Made by a program: the position numbers and the translations under genes | Assembly (NCBI GenBank): GCA_963801065.1 | Contig: CAWDDG010000008.1 | Location: 868,001 to 932,000 of the forward strand | Direction: 5' to 3' | Length of the DNA: 64,000 nucleotides | Origin: CAWDDG01 sp963801065 | Lineage (GTDB): Bacteria; Actinomycetota; Actinomycetes; Jiangellales; Jiangellaceae | Part shown: one piece after another, positions 38,668 to 50,668 of the stretch | How the letters are laid out: each line of letters starts with the position of its first letter | How positions within the stretch are numbered: the stretch's first letter is position 1 | The notes under the pieces: model-generated | The model's database searches: none | Told to the model about the DNA's origin: nothing | The model's input: the letters and a program-made list of their open reading frames with translations, nothing else

Positions 38668-39170
38668 AGGTGCTGGCGATGCTGCGCGCTGTCACCGACG
38701 TGCCCGTGATCGTCGCGACGGCCCGGGACGGAGACCCCGAGATCGTCGCCGCGCTGGAGGCGGGCGCCGACGACTACCTGGTCAAGCCGTTCAGCGGCGC
38801 TCAGCTGCGCGCGCGTATCGGCGCGGTCCTGCGCCGGGCCGGCGCGGATCCGGCGGACGACCCCGTGGTCGTCGTCGGTGCGCTGCGGATCGACGCGCGC
38901 TCGCGGGAGGCCGAGCTCGACGGCAGGATGCTGGCGCTGACGCCCCGCGAATTCGACCTGTTGCACTACCTAGCCGCCCGTGCCGGGCAGGTGGTCAGCA
39001 AGCGGGAACTCTCCACGGAGGTATGGCGCGCCCCCTATGGCGGTGCCGACAAGACCGTCGACGTCCACCTGTCCTGGCTGCGCCGCAAGCTCGGCGAGAC
39101 CGCGGGGGAGCCGAGGTTCCTGCACACCGTGCGCGGCGTCGGGGTGAAGCTCAGCCCGCCTTCAGCATGA
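38667..39170 (+). pseudogene. OmpR-type response regulator lacking the first half of its receiver domain
   Basis: The surviving part starts inside the receiver (EVLAMLRAVTDVPVIVATAR), includes ALEAGADDYLVKPF with its conserved lysine, and continues into an intact winged-helix domain (LTPREFDLLHYLAARAGQVV; VDVHLSWLRRKLGE; FLHTVRGVGVKLSP). About 50 N-terminal residues with the acidic pocket and phospho-acceptor Asp are gone. A GTG at 38670 could start a 166-residue DNA-binding protein that cannot be phosphorylated. The cognate-looking kinase follows 19 bases later. Confidence 0.75.
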
Positions 39171-39189
39171 GGAGCGGGACGCCGGCTGC

Positions 39190-40485
39190 GTGGGCCGGGC
39201 CATGAGGCGCTCGCTCGCGATGCTCGTCGCCGCGACGACGTCGCTGGTCCTGGTGGCCTTCTTGGTGCCGCTCGCCGTTCTGGTCAGATCCGCGACCGCT
39301 GAACAGGCCGTATCGGCCGCGAGCATCAACGCGGCCGCGCTTACACCGATCGTTGCGACGTCAGGTCGCGACGCCGTCGATCTGGCGCTTGACCTTGCCG
39401 AGGCCGACAGCGGGCACCCGTTCACCGTGTTCTACCCGGACGGCACGACGGCCGGGACCTCGGCGGAGCGCTCGGACCCGGTCGAGCTCGCGCTGCGACA
39501 GGGACGGACGCTGACGGCCGAGGCCGACGGAGGACGCGAGGTGGTCGTGGCCGTAGGACTCAGCGGTGGCCAAACGGGCGCCATTCGCACCTTCGTGCCG
39601 GCCGACGAGCTGGCCGGCGGAGTGCTCGGGACCTGGCTCGTGCTCGGTGCCCTCGGTGCCGGCCTGGTGGCGCTGGGGGTGCTTGTCGCCGACCGGATGG
39701 CTCGCAGTCTCGTGCGTCCCATGGTCGACGCGTCCCGCGTATCACACCGGCTGGCCGCAGGTCAGCTCGACGCGAGGGCGGTGCCGGGTGGGCCACCCGA
39801 GGTCCGGTCCGTGGCAACCGGTCTCAACTACCTGGCCGGGCGGATCACCGGCATGTTGCGCGAGGAGCGCGAGACCATCGCCGACCTGTCCCATCGGTTG
39901 CGTACGCCCCTGACCGCCCTGCGACTGGAGACCGAGGTACTGCCGGACGCGGAGCACTCTCGGCGGATCGGCGAGACCGTCGACGCGCTGGAGCGGGCGG
40001 TCACGCAGGTGATCAACGACGCGCGCTCACGAGGGCTCGCCGTGACGGGCGATGTGAGTACTGATTCAGCCGAGGTCGTGGCCGACAGGGTGGCGTTCTG
40101 GTCCGTGCTGGCCGAGGACACGGAGCGGCATCTCTCGACCGCGCTGGCGACCGGTCCGTTGCCGGTCCGCGCGGCCCGGGCGGATCTGGCCGCGTGCGTC
40201 GATGCCCTGCTCGAGAACGTGTTCGCGCACACCCCCGATGGCACGGCCCTGGCTGTGCGGCTCGAGGCTCGTACCGGTGGCGGCGCGACGCTGGTCGTGG
40301 AGGATGGCGGCGGCTTCGACGGCGCTGACGCCGTCGCGCGTGGAACCATTCGGGCAGCGTCGACAGGGCTGGGGCTGGACATCGCACGCCGGGTCGCCGA
40401 AGGCTCCGGCGGTCGCCTCACCGTCGGGACGTCGGCGCTGGGAGGCGCGGGGGTGACGGTCGAGCTCGGGCCGCCGTCCACGTGA
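39190..40485 (+). CDS. Sensor histidine kinase
   Basis: A 431-residue membrane kinase: first transmembrane helix at residues about 10-32 (LAMLVAATTSLVLVAFLVPL), an extracytoplasmic sensor of about 110 residues, second helix at about 150-170, a HAMP linker (RSLVRPMVDASRVSHRLAAG), the dimerisation helix with the phospho-accepting His in IADLSHRLRTPLTAL, the N-box DALLENVFAHTPDG, and the G boxes VVEDGGGFDGADA and GLGLDIARRVAEGSGG. The frame is intact although its regulator is truncated. It probably cotranscribes with the regulator fragment; the following PepSY gene may be its target or sensor partner. Confidence 0.88.
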   Translation: MGRAMRRSLAMLVAATTSLVLVAFLVPLAVLVRSATAEQAVSAASINAAALTPIVATSGRDAVDLALDLAEADSGHPFTVFYPDGTTAGTSAERSDPVELALRQGRTLTAEADGGREVVVAVGLSGGQTGAIRTFVPADELAGGVLGTWLVLGALGAGLVALGVLVADRMARSLVRPMVDASRVSHRLAAGQLDARAVPGGPPEVRSVATGLNYLAGRITGMLREERETIADLSHRLRTPLTALRLETEVLPDAEHSRRIGETVDALERAVTQVINDARSRGLAVTGDVSTDSAEVVADRVAFWSVLAEDTERHLSTALATGPLPVRAARADLAACVDALLENVFAHTPDGTALAVRLEARTGGGATLVVEDGGGFDGADAVARGTIRAASTGLGLDIARRVAEGSGGRLTVGTSALGGAGVTVELGPPST

Positions 40486-40613
40486 GATCTCGGGCGCCAT
40501 GGGTGCCTCTTAGCCGTTCGTTAGCAGTCGCGTAGCGCGGCACTAGGCCGCCCCTCGGCAGGCTCACTCTGTCGTGCTCGAACAGGGCGCGCGCCCGAAG
40601 GTGAGGAGAAGTC

Positions 40614-41123
40614 ATGTCTGCACCGAAGTGGATGCCTGCGGCCGGCGTCGCCGGCGCGCTCACGGTCGCTGGCTCGGCGATCGTGGCGGTCGCGGCAACC
40701 GGTCCGACGTCCGAGGCGGGCTCGGCCCGGTCGTCGGTGTCGTCGAGCCCGTCGGCATCGCCGGAACCGAGCGTACGGACCCCGGATGTGACCGGAACTC
40801 CCGAAGCCGTCCCCGGCGATGTGGGCGCCCAGATCTCGGCTGCGGAGGCCGTCGACGTCGCGGCCGGCAGCATCTCCGGTGAGGGTGCCTCGCCGTCGGT
40901 CCGGGAGATCGACCTCGAGTTCGAAGACGGACGATGGATCTGGCACGTCGAGTTCGCCGGCGACGACGAGGTCGAGGTCGACGCCATGACGGGTGTGGTC
41001 GTCAAGCTCGAGCGCCGCGACGACAAGGACGACTGGGGCGACCGGGACGACAACAGCGGACCGGGCAGCGGCGACGACGGTGACGACGACGGCGGCGACG
41101 ACGACGGGCCGAACCACGACTGA
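40614..41123 (+). CDS. Exported PepSY-domain protein with acidic tail
   Basis: A 169-residue protein. AGGAGAAG precedes the ATG; a signal peptide or anchor follows (GVAGALTVAGSAIVAVAATG). After a Ser/Pro linker comes a PepSY-like domain: ISAAEAVDVAAGSISGEG, then IDLEFEDGRWIWHVEFAGDD and EVEVDAMTGVVVKLERRDD. The last 40 residues are almost all Asp, Gly and Asn (DDGDDDGGDDDGPNHD), a likely cation-binding tail. Genes of this type often sit beside OmpR/histidine kinase pairs, which fits the neighbours here. Confidence 0.75.
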   Translation: MSAPKWMPAAGVAGALTVAGSAIVAVAATGPTSEAGSARSSVSSSPSASPEPSVRTPDVTGTPEAVPGDVGAQISAAEAVDVAAGSISGEGASPSVREIDLEFEDGRWIWHVEFAGDDEVEVDAMTGVVVKLERRDDKDDWGDRDDNSGPGSGDDGDDDGGDDDGPNHD

Positions 41124-41210
41124 CCGGAGCTGTCGGCGGACGGCGTGGCTGCCAGGCGGGCCGGTAGCTTGGTTCGGAGTTTGTCGGGGCGGACACATAA
41201 CCTGGGCGTC

Positions 41211-44081
<2,871 letters not shown>

Positions 44082-44142
44082 ACCGCTCGGGTGCCCGGAT
44101 CGTGTCCTGTGCGTGACCAGGAGAGCCGACGAGGGGATGGCG

Positions 44143-44655
44143 ATGACCGACCACGACACCACGACGACCGACTCCGCACCAACTGAAGTGCCCCGACGGA
44201 TGGTGCTGCTCGGGGCCGGCGCGGTCGGTGTGGCGGGCGTGCTGGCCGCCTGTGGCGGGAGCGACGAGCCCGGAGCCGGGGCGGGCGACACCGCGGCACC
44301 GGAGACATCGACGCCGAGCACACCGGCACAGACGCCAGCGGCGACGCCGACTCAGGGAGGCAGCGGAGGCACGCCACTGACCAGCACGGCCGACGTGCCG
44401 GTCGGCGGCGGCATAGTGGTCTCCGCCGAGAAGGTCGTGATCACCCAACCCGCCGCGGGCGAGTTCAAGGCGTTCACGAGTATCTGCACCCATCAGGGCT
44501 GCCAGGTCTCGCAGGTCGTGGACAACGTGATCTCCTGTCCGTGCCACGGCAGCCGCTACTCGGCCGAGGACGGTTCGGTGGAGCAGGGGCCGGCGCCCGC
44601 ACCGCTGGCGGAGGTTGCGGTCACGGTCGAAGGCGACCAGATCCTGCGCGCGTAG
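44143..44655 (+). CDS. Rieske [2Fe-2S] protein with Tat-type lipoprotein signal
   Basis: A 170-residue exported electron carrier. The N-terminus has a twin-arginine then hydrophobic stretch ending in a lipobox-like LAACGG (PRRMVLLGAGAVGVAGVLAA), so it is probably folded in the cytosol, exported by Tat and lipid-anchored. A Thr/Pro/Ala-rich linker precedes the Rieske domain with both cluster motifs, CTHQGCQVSQV and CPCHGSRYSAEDGSV (two Cys and two His). The start at 44143 is favoured by GAGGGG 6 bases before it. It is a stand-alone Rieske protein between uvrA and uvrC; the redox partner is unknown. Confidence 0.85.
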   Translation: MTDHDTTTTDSAPTEVPRRMVLLGAGAVGVAGVLAACGGSDEPGAGAGDTAAPETSTPSTPAQTPAATPTQGGSGGTPLTSTADVPVGGGIVVSAEKVVITQPAAGEFKAFTSICTHQGCQVSQVVDNVISCPCHGSRYSAEDGSVEQGPAPAPLAEVAVTVEGDQILRA

Positions 44656-44712
44656 TCCCACGCGCCCTCGCGGTCCGGAGCTGGTCGGCACGGGCAACTA
44701 GGGTTGATTGCT

Positions 44713-46686
44713 GTGCCGGACCCGTCCACCTACCGCCCGGCGCCCGGGTCGGTGCCTGACGAGCCGGGCGTCTACCGGTTCAGCGACGCCGGCGGCCGGG
44801 TCGTGTACGTCGGCAAGGCCAAGAGCCTGCGGTCCAGGCTGAGCTCGTACTTCCAGGATCTCGGTGCACTGCACCCGCGCACGCTGGCAATGGTGACCAG
44901 CGCGGCCAAGGTGGAGTGGACGGTGGTCCGCAACGAGGTCGAGGCGCTGCAGCTCGAATACTCGTGGATCAAGGAATTCGACCCGCGCTTCAACGTCCGC
45001 TACCGCGACGACAAGTCCTATCCGTACCTCGCCGTCACGCTGGACGAGGAGTTCCCGCGCGCCCTGGTCATGCGCGGAGCCAAGAAGCGCGGCGTGCGGT
45101 ATTTCGGGCCGTACGCGCACGCCTGGGCGATCCGCGAGTCGCTCGACCAGCTCCTGCGGGTGTTCCCGATCCGGAGCTGCTCGCAGGGCGTGTTCCGACG
45201 GGCCGCGCAGGTCGGGCGGCCATGTCTGCTCGGCTACATCGGCAAGTGCTCGGCCCCGTGCGTCGGACGCGTCACCGCTGACGAGCACCGCGCCATCGTC
45301 GAGGACCTCGTGGCGTTCCTCGAGGGCCAGACCTCGAGGTACATCCGACGGCTCGAGCGGGAGATGCGCGCCGCCGCGGCCGAGACCGACTATGAGCGCG
45401 CCGCGCGGCTGCGCGATGACATCGCGGCCCTGCAGCGAGCGATGGAGCAGAACGCGGTCGTGCTCGGCGACGCCACCGACGCCGACGTCGTGGCTCTCGC
45501 CGAGGACCCGTTGGAGGTTGCCGTCCACATCTTCTACGTCCGCGGCGGCCGCGTGCGCGGACAGCGAGGCTGGGTGGCCGACAAGTTCGACGACGTCCCG
45601 ACCGGTGAGCTGGTCGAACGGTTCCTGCTCCAGCTCTACGGCGAGAACGGCGCAGAGGCCGTACCCCGCGAGATCCTCGTGCCCGCCCTGCCCGACGACG
45701 CCGACGAGGCCAGGGCTCTGCACGAGCTGCTCGCCGAGCTTCGCGGCGGAAAGATCGACCTCCGGGTTCCGCAACGCGGCGACAAGCGCGCGTTGCTGGG
45801 AACCGTCACCCGAAACGCCGAACAGGCGCTGGCGCTGCACAAGACCAAGCGGGCGAGCGACCTCACCACCCGCAGCCGCGCGCTCGAGGAGATCCAGCGC
45901 GCACTCGACCTGGACGAGGCGCCGCTGCGAATCGAGTGCTACGACGTATCCAACCTGCAGGCTACGGATGTCGTGGCGTCGATGGTGGTATTCGAGGATG
46001 GTTTGCCCCGCAAGTCCGAATACCGCCGTTTCGCCGTTCGCGGGCGTGAGGGGTTCGACGACCTCGCCGCGATCCGCGAGGTGCTGAGCCGACGTTTCAG
46101 ACGGCTGGTCGAGGAACGCGAACCGGACGCTCCGGCGCAGCCGCTCGACCCGGAGACTGGACGGCCGCGCAAGTTCGCGTACGCACCGGGTCTTGTCGTC
46201 GTCGACGGCGGCAAGCCTCAGGTCGCCGCTGCGCGGCTGGCCATGGATGAAGCGGGCGTCTCGGACATCCCGGTCATCGGGCTCGCAAAGCGCCTGGAGG
46301 AGGTCTTCGTCGACGGTTCCGACGACCCGGTGATCCTGCCGCGGAGCAGTGAGGGTCTCTACCTCCTGCAGCGGGTACGCGACGAGGCGCACCGGTTCGC
46401 GATCACCTACCACCGCCAGCGACGTTCGCGCTCGATGATCGACAGCCTGCTCGACGGCGTACCCGGCCTGGGGCCGGCCCGCCGCAAGGCCCTGCTGGCG
46501 CATTTCGGGTCGCTCAGGCGGCTGCGGGCCGCCCCGGTCGACGAGATCGCGGCCGTGCCGGGGATCGGCCGGCAGACCGCGCAGGCCGTGGCCGAGGCCG
46601 TTGCGGCGCGCGGCCTGCCTCCCGCTGTCAACATGGCCACCGGTGAGATCCTCGATCCGGCGTCCAATGACCAGGGGGGACCATGA
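44713..46686 (+). CDS. uvrC: Excinuclease ABC subunit C
   Basis: Dual-incision nuclease of nucleotide excision repair, 657 residues. The N-terminal GIY-YIG domain (PGVYRFSDAGGRVVYVGKA) makes the 3' cut, a cysteine cluster follows (CLLGYIGKCSAPCVG), the UVR motif is YERAARLRDDIAALQ, and the RNase H-like 5' nuclease contains IECYDVSNLQATDVVASMVV and VVDGGKPQ. Tandem helix-hairpin-helix motifs end the protein (GVPGLGPARRKALLAHFGSL; AVPGIGRQTAQAVAEA). The GTG at 44713 is preferred over a TTG at 44704. It overlaps rapZ by 4 bases and heads the uvrC-rapZ-yvcK-whiA operon. Confidence 0.96.
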   Translation: MPDPSTYRPAPGSVPDEPGVYRFSDAGGRVVYVGKAKSLRSRLSSYFQDLGALHPRTLAMVTSAAKVEWTVVRNEVEALQLEYSWIKEFDPRFNVRYRDDKSYPYLAVTLDEEFPRALVMRGAKKRGVRYFGPYAHAWAIRESLDQLLRVFPIRSCSQGVFRRAAQVGRPCLLGYIGKCSAPCVGRVTADEHRAIVEDLVAFLEGQTSRYIRRLEREMRAAAAETDYERAARLRDDIAALQRAMEQNAVVLGDATDADVVALAEDPLEVAVHIFYVRGGRVRGQRGWVADKFDDVPTGELVERFLLQLYGENGAEAVPREILVPALPDDADEARALHELLAELRGGKIDLRVPQRGDKRALLGTVTRNAEQALALHKTKRASDLTTRSRALEEIQRALDLDEAPLRIECYDVSNLQATDVVASMVVFEDGLPRKSEYRRFAVRGREGFDDLAAIREVLSRRFRRLVEEREPDAPAQPLDPETGRPRKFAYAPGLVVVDGGKPQVAAARLAMDEAGVSDIPVIGLAKRLEEVFVDGSDDPVILPRSSEGLYLLQRVRDEAHRFAITYHRQRRSRSMIDSLLDGVPGLGPARRKALLAHFGSLRRLRAAPVDEIAAVPGIGRQTAQAVAEAVAARGLPPAVNMATGEILDPASNDQGGP

Positions 46687-47543
46687 GCGAGCCGACCGAG
46701 CTGTTGCTCGTCACCGGGATGTCGGGGGCCGGCAAGACGGCGGCGACGGCGTCGCTGGACGACCTCGGGTGGTTCGTCGTCGACAACCTGCCCCCGTCGC
46801 TGCTCATGGAGCTGGTCGACACGGTGACCGCGCGCACCGACCACCGGCGCATCGCCGTGGTGGCCGACGTGCGCGGCGGGGTCTTCTTCGGCGAGCTCCG
46901 CGGGGCCCTCGACGAGCTCGCGTCCCGCGGCGTGCGCCCGCACGTGCTGTTCCTCGAGGCCGGCGACGAGGCCCTGGTCCGCCGCTTCGAGTCCGCCCGC
47001 CGGCCGCATCCGCTGCAGGGCGAGGGCCGGGTTCTCGAGGCGATCACGCGGGAGCGCGAGCAGCTCTCCGAGCTGCGGGCAGGCGCCGACCTCGTCATCG
47101 ACACGTCGTTGCTCAACGTGCACGAGCTGGCGGGCCGGATCCGGACCGCCTTCGCGGGGGAGGAGCTCGGGCTGCGCGCCATCGTCGTGTCGTTCGGCTT
47201 CAAATACGGCCTGCCGGTCGATGCCGACGTCGTCGCGGACATGAGATTCCTGCCGAACCCGCACTGGATTCCCGAACTGCGCCCCCAGACCGGCCGCGAC
47301 GCGGCTGTGAGCGACTACGTCCTCGGTCAGCCGGGCGCATCGGAGTTCCTCGATCGCTACGCAGATCTGCTCATGCTGATGTCCGACGGCTACGTGCGCG
47401 AGGGGAAGCGGTTCGTCACGGTCGGGATCGGCTGCACCGGCGGCAGGCACCGCAGCGTCGCGATGAGCGAGGCGCTGGCGGAGCGCCTGCGCGCGCAAGG
47501 AATCGAGACCCTGGTCGTCCACCGCGACCTCGGACGGGAGTGA
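46683..47543 (+). CDS. rapZ: RapZ (YvcJ) nucleotide-binding adaptor
   Basis: A 286-residue P-loop protein. Walker A is VTGMSGAGKTAATASL, Walker B region is FVVDNLPPSLL, and the C-terminal domain keeps SFGFKYGLPVDADVVADMRF and the signature GCTGGRHRSVAMSEAL. In Escherichia coli RapZ controls GlmS through small-RNA decay; in actinobacteria its role is less clear but the gene is always kept with yvcK and whiA. Start and stop codons overlap uvrC (ATGA) and yvcK (GTGA), indicating translational coupling. Confidence 0.96.
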   Translation: MSEPTELLLVTGMSGAGKTAATASLDDLGWFVVDNLPPSLLMELVDTVTARTDHRRIAVVADVRGGVFFGELRGALDELASRGVRPHVLFLEAGDEALVRRFESARRPHPLQGEGRVLEAITREREQLSELRAGADLVIDTSLLNVHELAGRIRTAFAGEELGLRAIVVSFGFKYGLPVDADVVADMRFLPNPHWIPELRPQTGRDAAVSDYVLGQPGASEFLDRYADLLMLMSDGYVREGKRFVTVGIGCTGGRHRSVAMSEALAERLRAQGIETLVVHRDLGRE

Positions 47544-48535
47544 CGCCGCCGGTGGCGGAACCTCGCCTGGCCGGACCCAAGGTCGTCGCCTTGGGCGGCG
47601 GCCACGGGCTGGCGGCGTCCCTGTCCGCGCTGCGCCGGGTGAGCGGGCGGCTGACCGCCGTCGTCACCGTCGCCGACGACGGCGGCTCGAGCGGGCGGCT
47701 GCGGCAGGAGTTGGGCGTGCTGCCGCCGGGCGACCTGCGGATGGCGCTCGCCGCCCTCTGCAGTGACGACGACTGGGGGCGAACCTGGGCTCGGGTGCTT
47801 CAGCACCGCTTCTCCAGCAGCGGTGAGCTGCACAACCACGCAGCCGGCAACTTGTTGATCGTCGCGCTGTGGGAGCTCCTGGGTGGCCACGTCGAGGGCC
47901 TGGACTGGGTCGCGAGGCTGCTCGGTGCACAGGGCCGGGTGTTGCCGATGTCGTTGACACCGCTGGACATCCAGGCCATGGTCGCGGAACCCGGCTCCGC
48001 GGAAGGCGCCGCCCGCACGGTGACGACCGTCGTGGGCCAGAATGCGGTCGCCACGGCCGCGGGCACGGTGGTCGCCGTGGAGCTCGTGCCCAGTGATCCA
48101 CCCGCTTGCCCGGAGGCGGTGGCGGCGATCGGCGAAGCGGACTGGGTGGTGCTCGGGCCGGGTTCGTGGTTCAGCAGTGTCATCCCGCACCTGTTGCTCC
48201 CGGAGCTCCAGCGGGCGCTGGTCGAGACCTCGGCCCGACGGATGGTCACGCTCAACCTGTCGACCGAGGGAGGCGAGACCGAGGGGTTCACCCCCGAGAT
48301 GCACCTCGAGGTACTCGCCGCGTACGCGCCGGACCTGCGGCTCGATGCCGTGATCGCCGACCCGAGGTCGGTTCCCGACGAGACACTGCTGCGCCGGGTG
48401 GCCGCGGACTTCGGCGCCGAGCTGGCCGTGCAGGAGGTCGCGGCGGGCGACGGGACGCCGCGTCACGACCCCGAGCGCCTCGCGCTCGCGTACGCCGACA
48501 CGTTCGGTCATGGCAGGATCGCCTCATGGCGATGA
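47540..48535 (+). CDS. yvcK: YvcK/CofD-like gluconeogenesis and morphology factor
   Basis: A 331-residue protein of the CofD/YvcK fold: VVALGGGHGLAASLSAL and VADDGGSSGRLRQELG form the nucleotide-binding start, GELHNHAAGNLLIVALWEL follows, and GPGSWFSSVIPHLL completes the pocket. In Bacillus, YvcK binds UDP-sugars and supports growth on gluconeogenic carbon and cell-wall homeostasis; the mycobacterial homologue (CuvA) is linked to wall synthesis. The GTG at 47540 overlaps the rapZ stop, and the 3' end overlaps the whiA start. Confidence 0.95.
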   Translation: MTPPVAEPRLAGPKVVALGGGHGLAASLSALRRVSGRLTAVVTVADDGGSSGRLRQELGVLPPGDLRMALAALCSDDDWGRTWARVLQHRFSSSGELHNHAAGNLLIVALWELLGGHVEGLDWVARLLGAQGRVLPMSLTPLDIQAMVAEPGSAEGAARTVTTVVGQNAVATAAGTVVAVELVPSDPPACPEAVAAIGEADWVVLGPGSWFSSVIPHLLLPELQRALVETSARRMVTLNLSTEGGETEGFTPEMHLEVLAAYAPDLRLDAVIADPRSVPDETLLRRVAADFGAELAVQEVAAGDGTPRHDPERLALAYADTFGHGRIASWR

Positions 48536-49506
48536 CCGCTTCCGTCAAGGACGAGCTGGCCCGCCTCGATGTCACCAAGCCGTGCTGCCGCAAGGCGGAG
48601 GTGGCCGCGCTGCTTCGTTTCGGCGGCGGCCTGCACATCGTCAGCGGCAAGATCGTCGTCGAGGCCGAGCTCGACACCGGCGCTGCCGCTCGACGACTTC
48701 GCCGCGACATCGCCGATGTCTACGGGCACGAGAGCGACATCGCCATGGTGACCGGCGGCGGACTGCGCAAGGGCAGCCGGTACGTGGTCCGGGTGGTACG
48801 CGACGGCGAGACGCTGGCCCGCCAGACCGGGCTCATCGACGGCAGCGGACGCCCGGTGCGCGGCCTTCCCCCGCAGGTCGTGTCCGGGTCGGCGTGCGAC
48901 GCCGAGGCCGCCTGGCGTGGCGCCTTCCTCGCGCACGGGTCGCTTACGGAGCCGGGTCGCTCGTCTGCCGTCGAGGTCACCTGCCCCGGCCCGGAGGCAG
49001 CCCTCGCGCTCGTCGGCGCCGCGCGCCGGCTGGGCATCCAGGCCAAGGCGCGCGACGTCCGCGGTGTCGACCGGGTGGTGGTGCGCGACGGCGACGCGAT
49101 CGGCGCCCTGCTGACCAGGCTCGGCGCCCACGACAGCGTCCTGGCGTGGGAGGAGCGGCGCATGCGCCGCGAGGTGCGTGCCACGGCGAACCGGCTGGCC
49201 AACTTCGACGACGCCAACCTCCGGCGCTCCGCGCGCGCGGCCGTCGCCGCCGGGGCGCGGGTCGAGCGGGCACTCGAGATCCTCGCCGACGACGTGCCCG
49301 AGCACCTTCGCGCGGCCGGGATGCTTCGCCTCGAGCACAAGCAGGCCAGCCTGGAGGAGCTCGGCCACATCTCGTCGCCGCCGATGACCAAGGACGCGGT
49401 CGCCGGGCGGATCAGACGCCTGCTCGCCATGGCCGACCGCAAGGCTGCCGAGAACGGCGTCCCCGGAACCGACGCGAACCTGACGCCCGACATGCTCGTT
49501 CCCTGA
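48526..49506 (+). CDS. whiA: Sporulation/cell-division regulator WhiA
   Basis: A 326-residue DNA-binding protein with an N-terminal LAGLIDADG-like domain and a C-terminal helix-turn-helix. It follows the actinobacterial consensus closely: VKDELARLDVTKPCCRKAEV, AELDTGAAARRLRRDIADVY, GLPPQVVSGSACDAEAAWRG, EERRMRREVRATANRLANFD and LEHKQASLEELGHISSPPMT. In streptomycetes it acts with WhiB on cell-division genes; non-sporulating actinobacteria also keep it. The start MAMTASVKDEL at 48526 matches homologues; an ATG at 48532 is the alternative. Confidence 0.97.
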   Translation: MAMTASVKDELARLDVTKPCCRKAEVAALLRFGGGLHIVSGKIVVEAELDTGAAARRLRRDIADVYGHESDIAMVTGGGLRKGSRYVVRVVRDGETLARQTGLIDGSGRPVRGLPPQVVSGSACDAEAAWRGAFLAHGSLTEPGRSSAVEVTCPGPEAALALVGAARRLGIQAKARDVRGVDRVVVRDGDAIGALLTRLGAHDSVLAWEERRMRREVRATANRLANFDDANLRRSARAAVAAGARVERALEILADDVPEHLRAAGMLRLEHKQASLEELGHISSPPMTKDAVAGRIRRLLAMADRKAAENGVPGTDANLTPDMLVP

Positions 49507-49657
49507 GAACGGGAGGAACAACGAGGTGCCGAGGTGACCTCACCGGGCATGCCCTAGGGTCGGGTGGCGGGTTCTACGACGACGTGTGACGACGGCCCGA
49601 TCGAGGTACGGGTACGACCGGCGCGCAGCGCCGAGACGTGAAGGAGTCTCGAGTTCC

Positions 49658-50665
49658 ATGACCATCCGCGTAGGCATCAACGGCTTCGGGCGCATCGGCC
49701 GGAACTTCTACCGGGCGGTGCTCGCCCAGGGCGCCGACGACATCGAACTGGTCGGCGTGAACGACCTCACCGACAACAAGAGCCTCGCCCACCTGCTCAA
49801 GTACGACTCGATCCTGGGCCGGCTCGACGCCGAGGTCGGGTACGCCGGCGACGAGATCACAGTGGCGGGAAAGAGCTTCAAGTCGCTCGAGGAGCGCGAC
49901 CCGGCCAAGCTGCCCTGGGGCGACCTCGGGGCCGACATCGTCATCGAGTCGACGGGCTTCTTCACCGACGCGACCAAGGCGAAAGCGCACATCGACGGTG
50001 GCGCCAAGAAGGTCATCATCTCCGCGCCGGCCAAGAACGAGCACGTCACCGTCGTCATGGGCGTCAACCATGACACCTACGACCCCGCCGCGCACACGAT
50101 CATCTCGATGGCCTCCTGCACGACGAACTGCCTCGCGCCGTTGGCCAAGGCGCTCCACGACGCGTTCGGCATCCAGCGGGGGCTGATGACCACGATCCAC
50201 GCATACACGGCCGACCAGAACCTCCAGGACGGCCCGCACAAAGACCTGCGAAGGGCCCGCGCGGCCGCCCTCAACATCGTCCCGACCAGCACCGGCGCGG
50301 CGAAGGCGATCGGCCTCGTGCTCCCGGAGCTCAAGGGCAAGCTCGATGGCTTCGCGTTCCGGGTACCGACGCCCACCGGATCGGCCACCGACCTCACCGC
50401 CACGGTCAGCCGCGAGGTGAGCGTCGACGAGGTCAACGCCGCGATGAAGGCCGCGGCGGACGGCCCGCTGAAGGGCTACCTCACCTACACCGAGGACCCC
50501 ATCGTCTCGACCGACATCGTCACCGACCCGTCGTCGTGCATCTTCGACGCCGGGTTGACCAGGACGATCGGTGATCAGGTCAAGGTCGTGGGCTGGTACG
50601 ACAACGAGTGGGGGTTCTCCAACCGGCTGATCGACCTGGTCCGGCACGTCGGCTCCTCGCTCTAG
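49658..50665 (+). CDS. gap: Glyceraldehyde-3-phosphate dehydrogenase
   Basis: Glycolytic NAD-dependent dehydrogenase, 335 residues. The NAD-binding start is RVGINGFGRIGRNFYRA, the catalytic cysteine is in SMASCTTNCLAPLAKAL, and the substrate-binding end is WYDNEWGFSNRLIDLVRHVG. AAGGAG lies about 11 bases before the ATG at 49658. It heads a gap-pgk-tpiA unit with only 3-base gaps between genes, and follows whiA by 151 bases as in other actinobacteria. Confidence 0.97.
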   Translation: MTIRVGINGFGRIGRNFYRAVLAQGADDIELVGVNDLTDNKSLAHLLKYDSILGRLDAEVGYAGDEITVAGKSFKSLEERDPAKLPWGDLGADIVIESTGFFTDATKAKAHIDGGAKKVIISAPAKNEHVTVVMGVNHDTYDPAAHTIISMASCTTNCLAPLAKALHDAFGIQRGLMTTIHAYTADQNLQDGPHKDLRRARAAALNIVPTSTGAAKAIGLVLPELKGKLDGFAFRVPTPTGSATDLTATVSREVSVDEVNAAMKAAADGPLKGYLTYTEDPIVSTDIVTDPSSCIFDAGLTRTIGDQVKVVGWYDNEWGFSNRLIDLVRHVGSSL

Positions 50666-50668
50666 CCG

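Noticed and set aside
44698..46503. 601-codon open frame antisense to uvrC
   Set aside because: High-GC codon structure leaves the opposite strand open; the uvrC frame carries all motifs.
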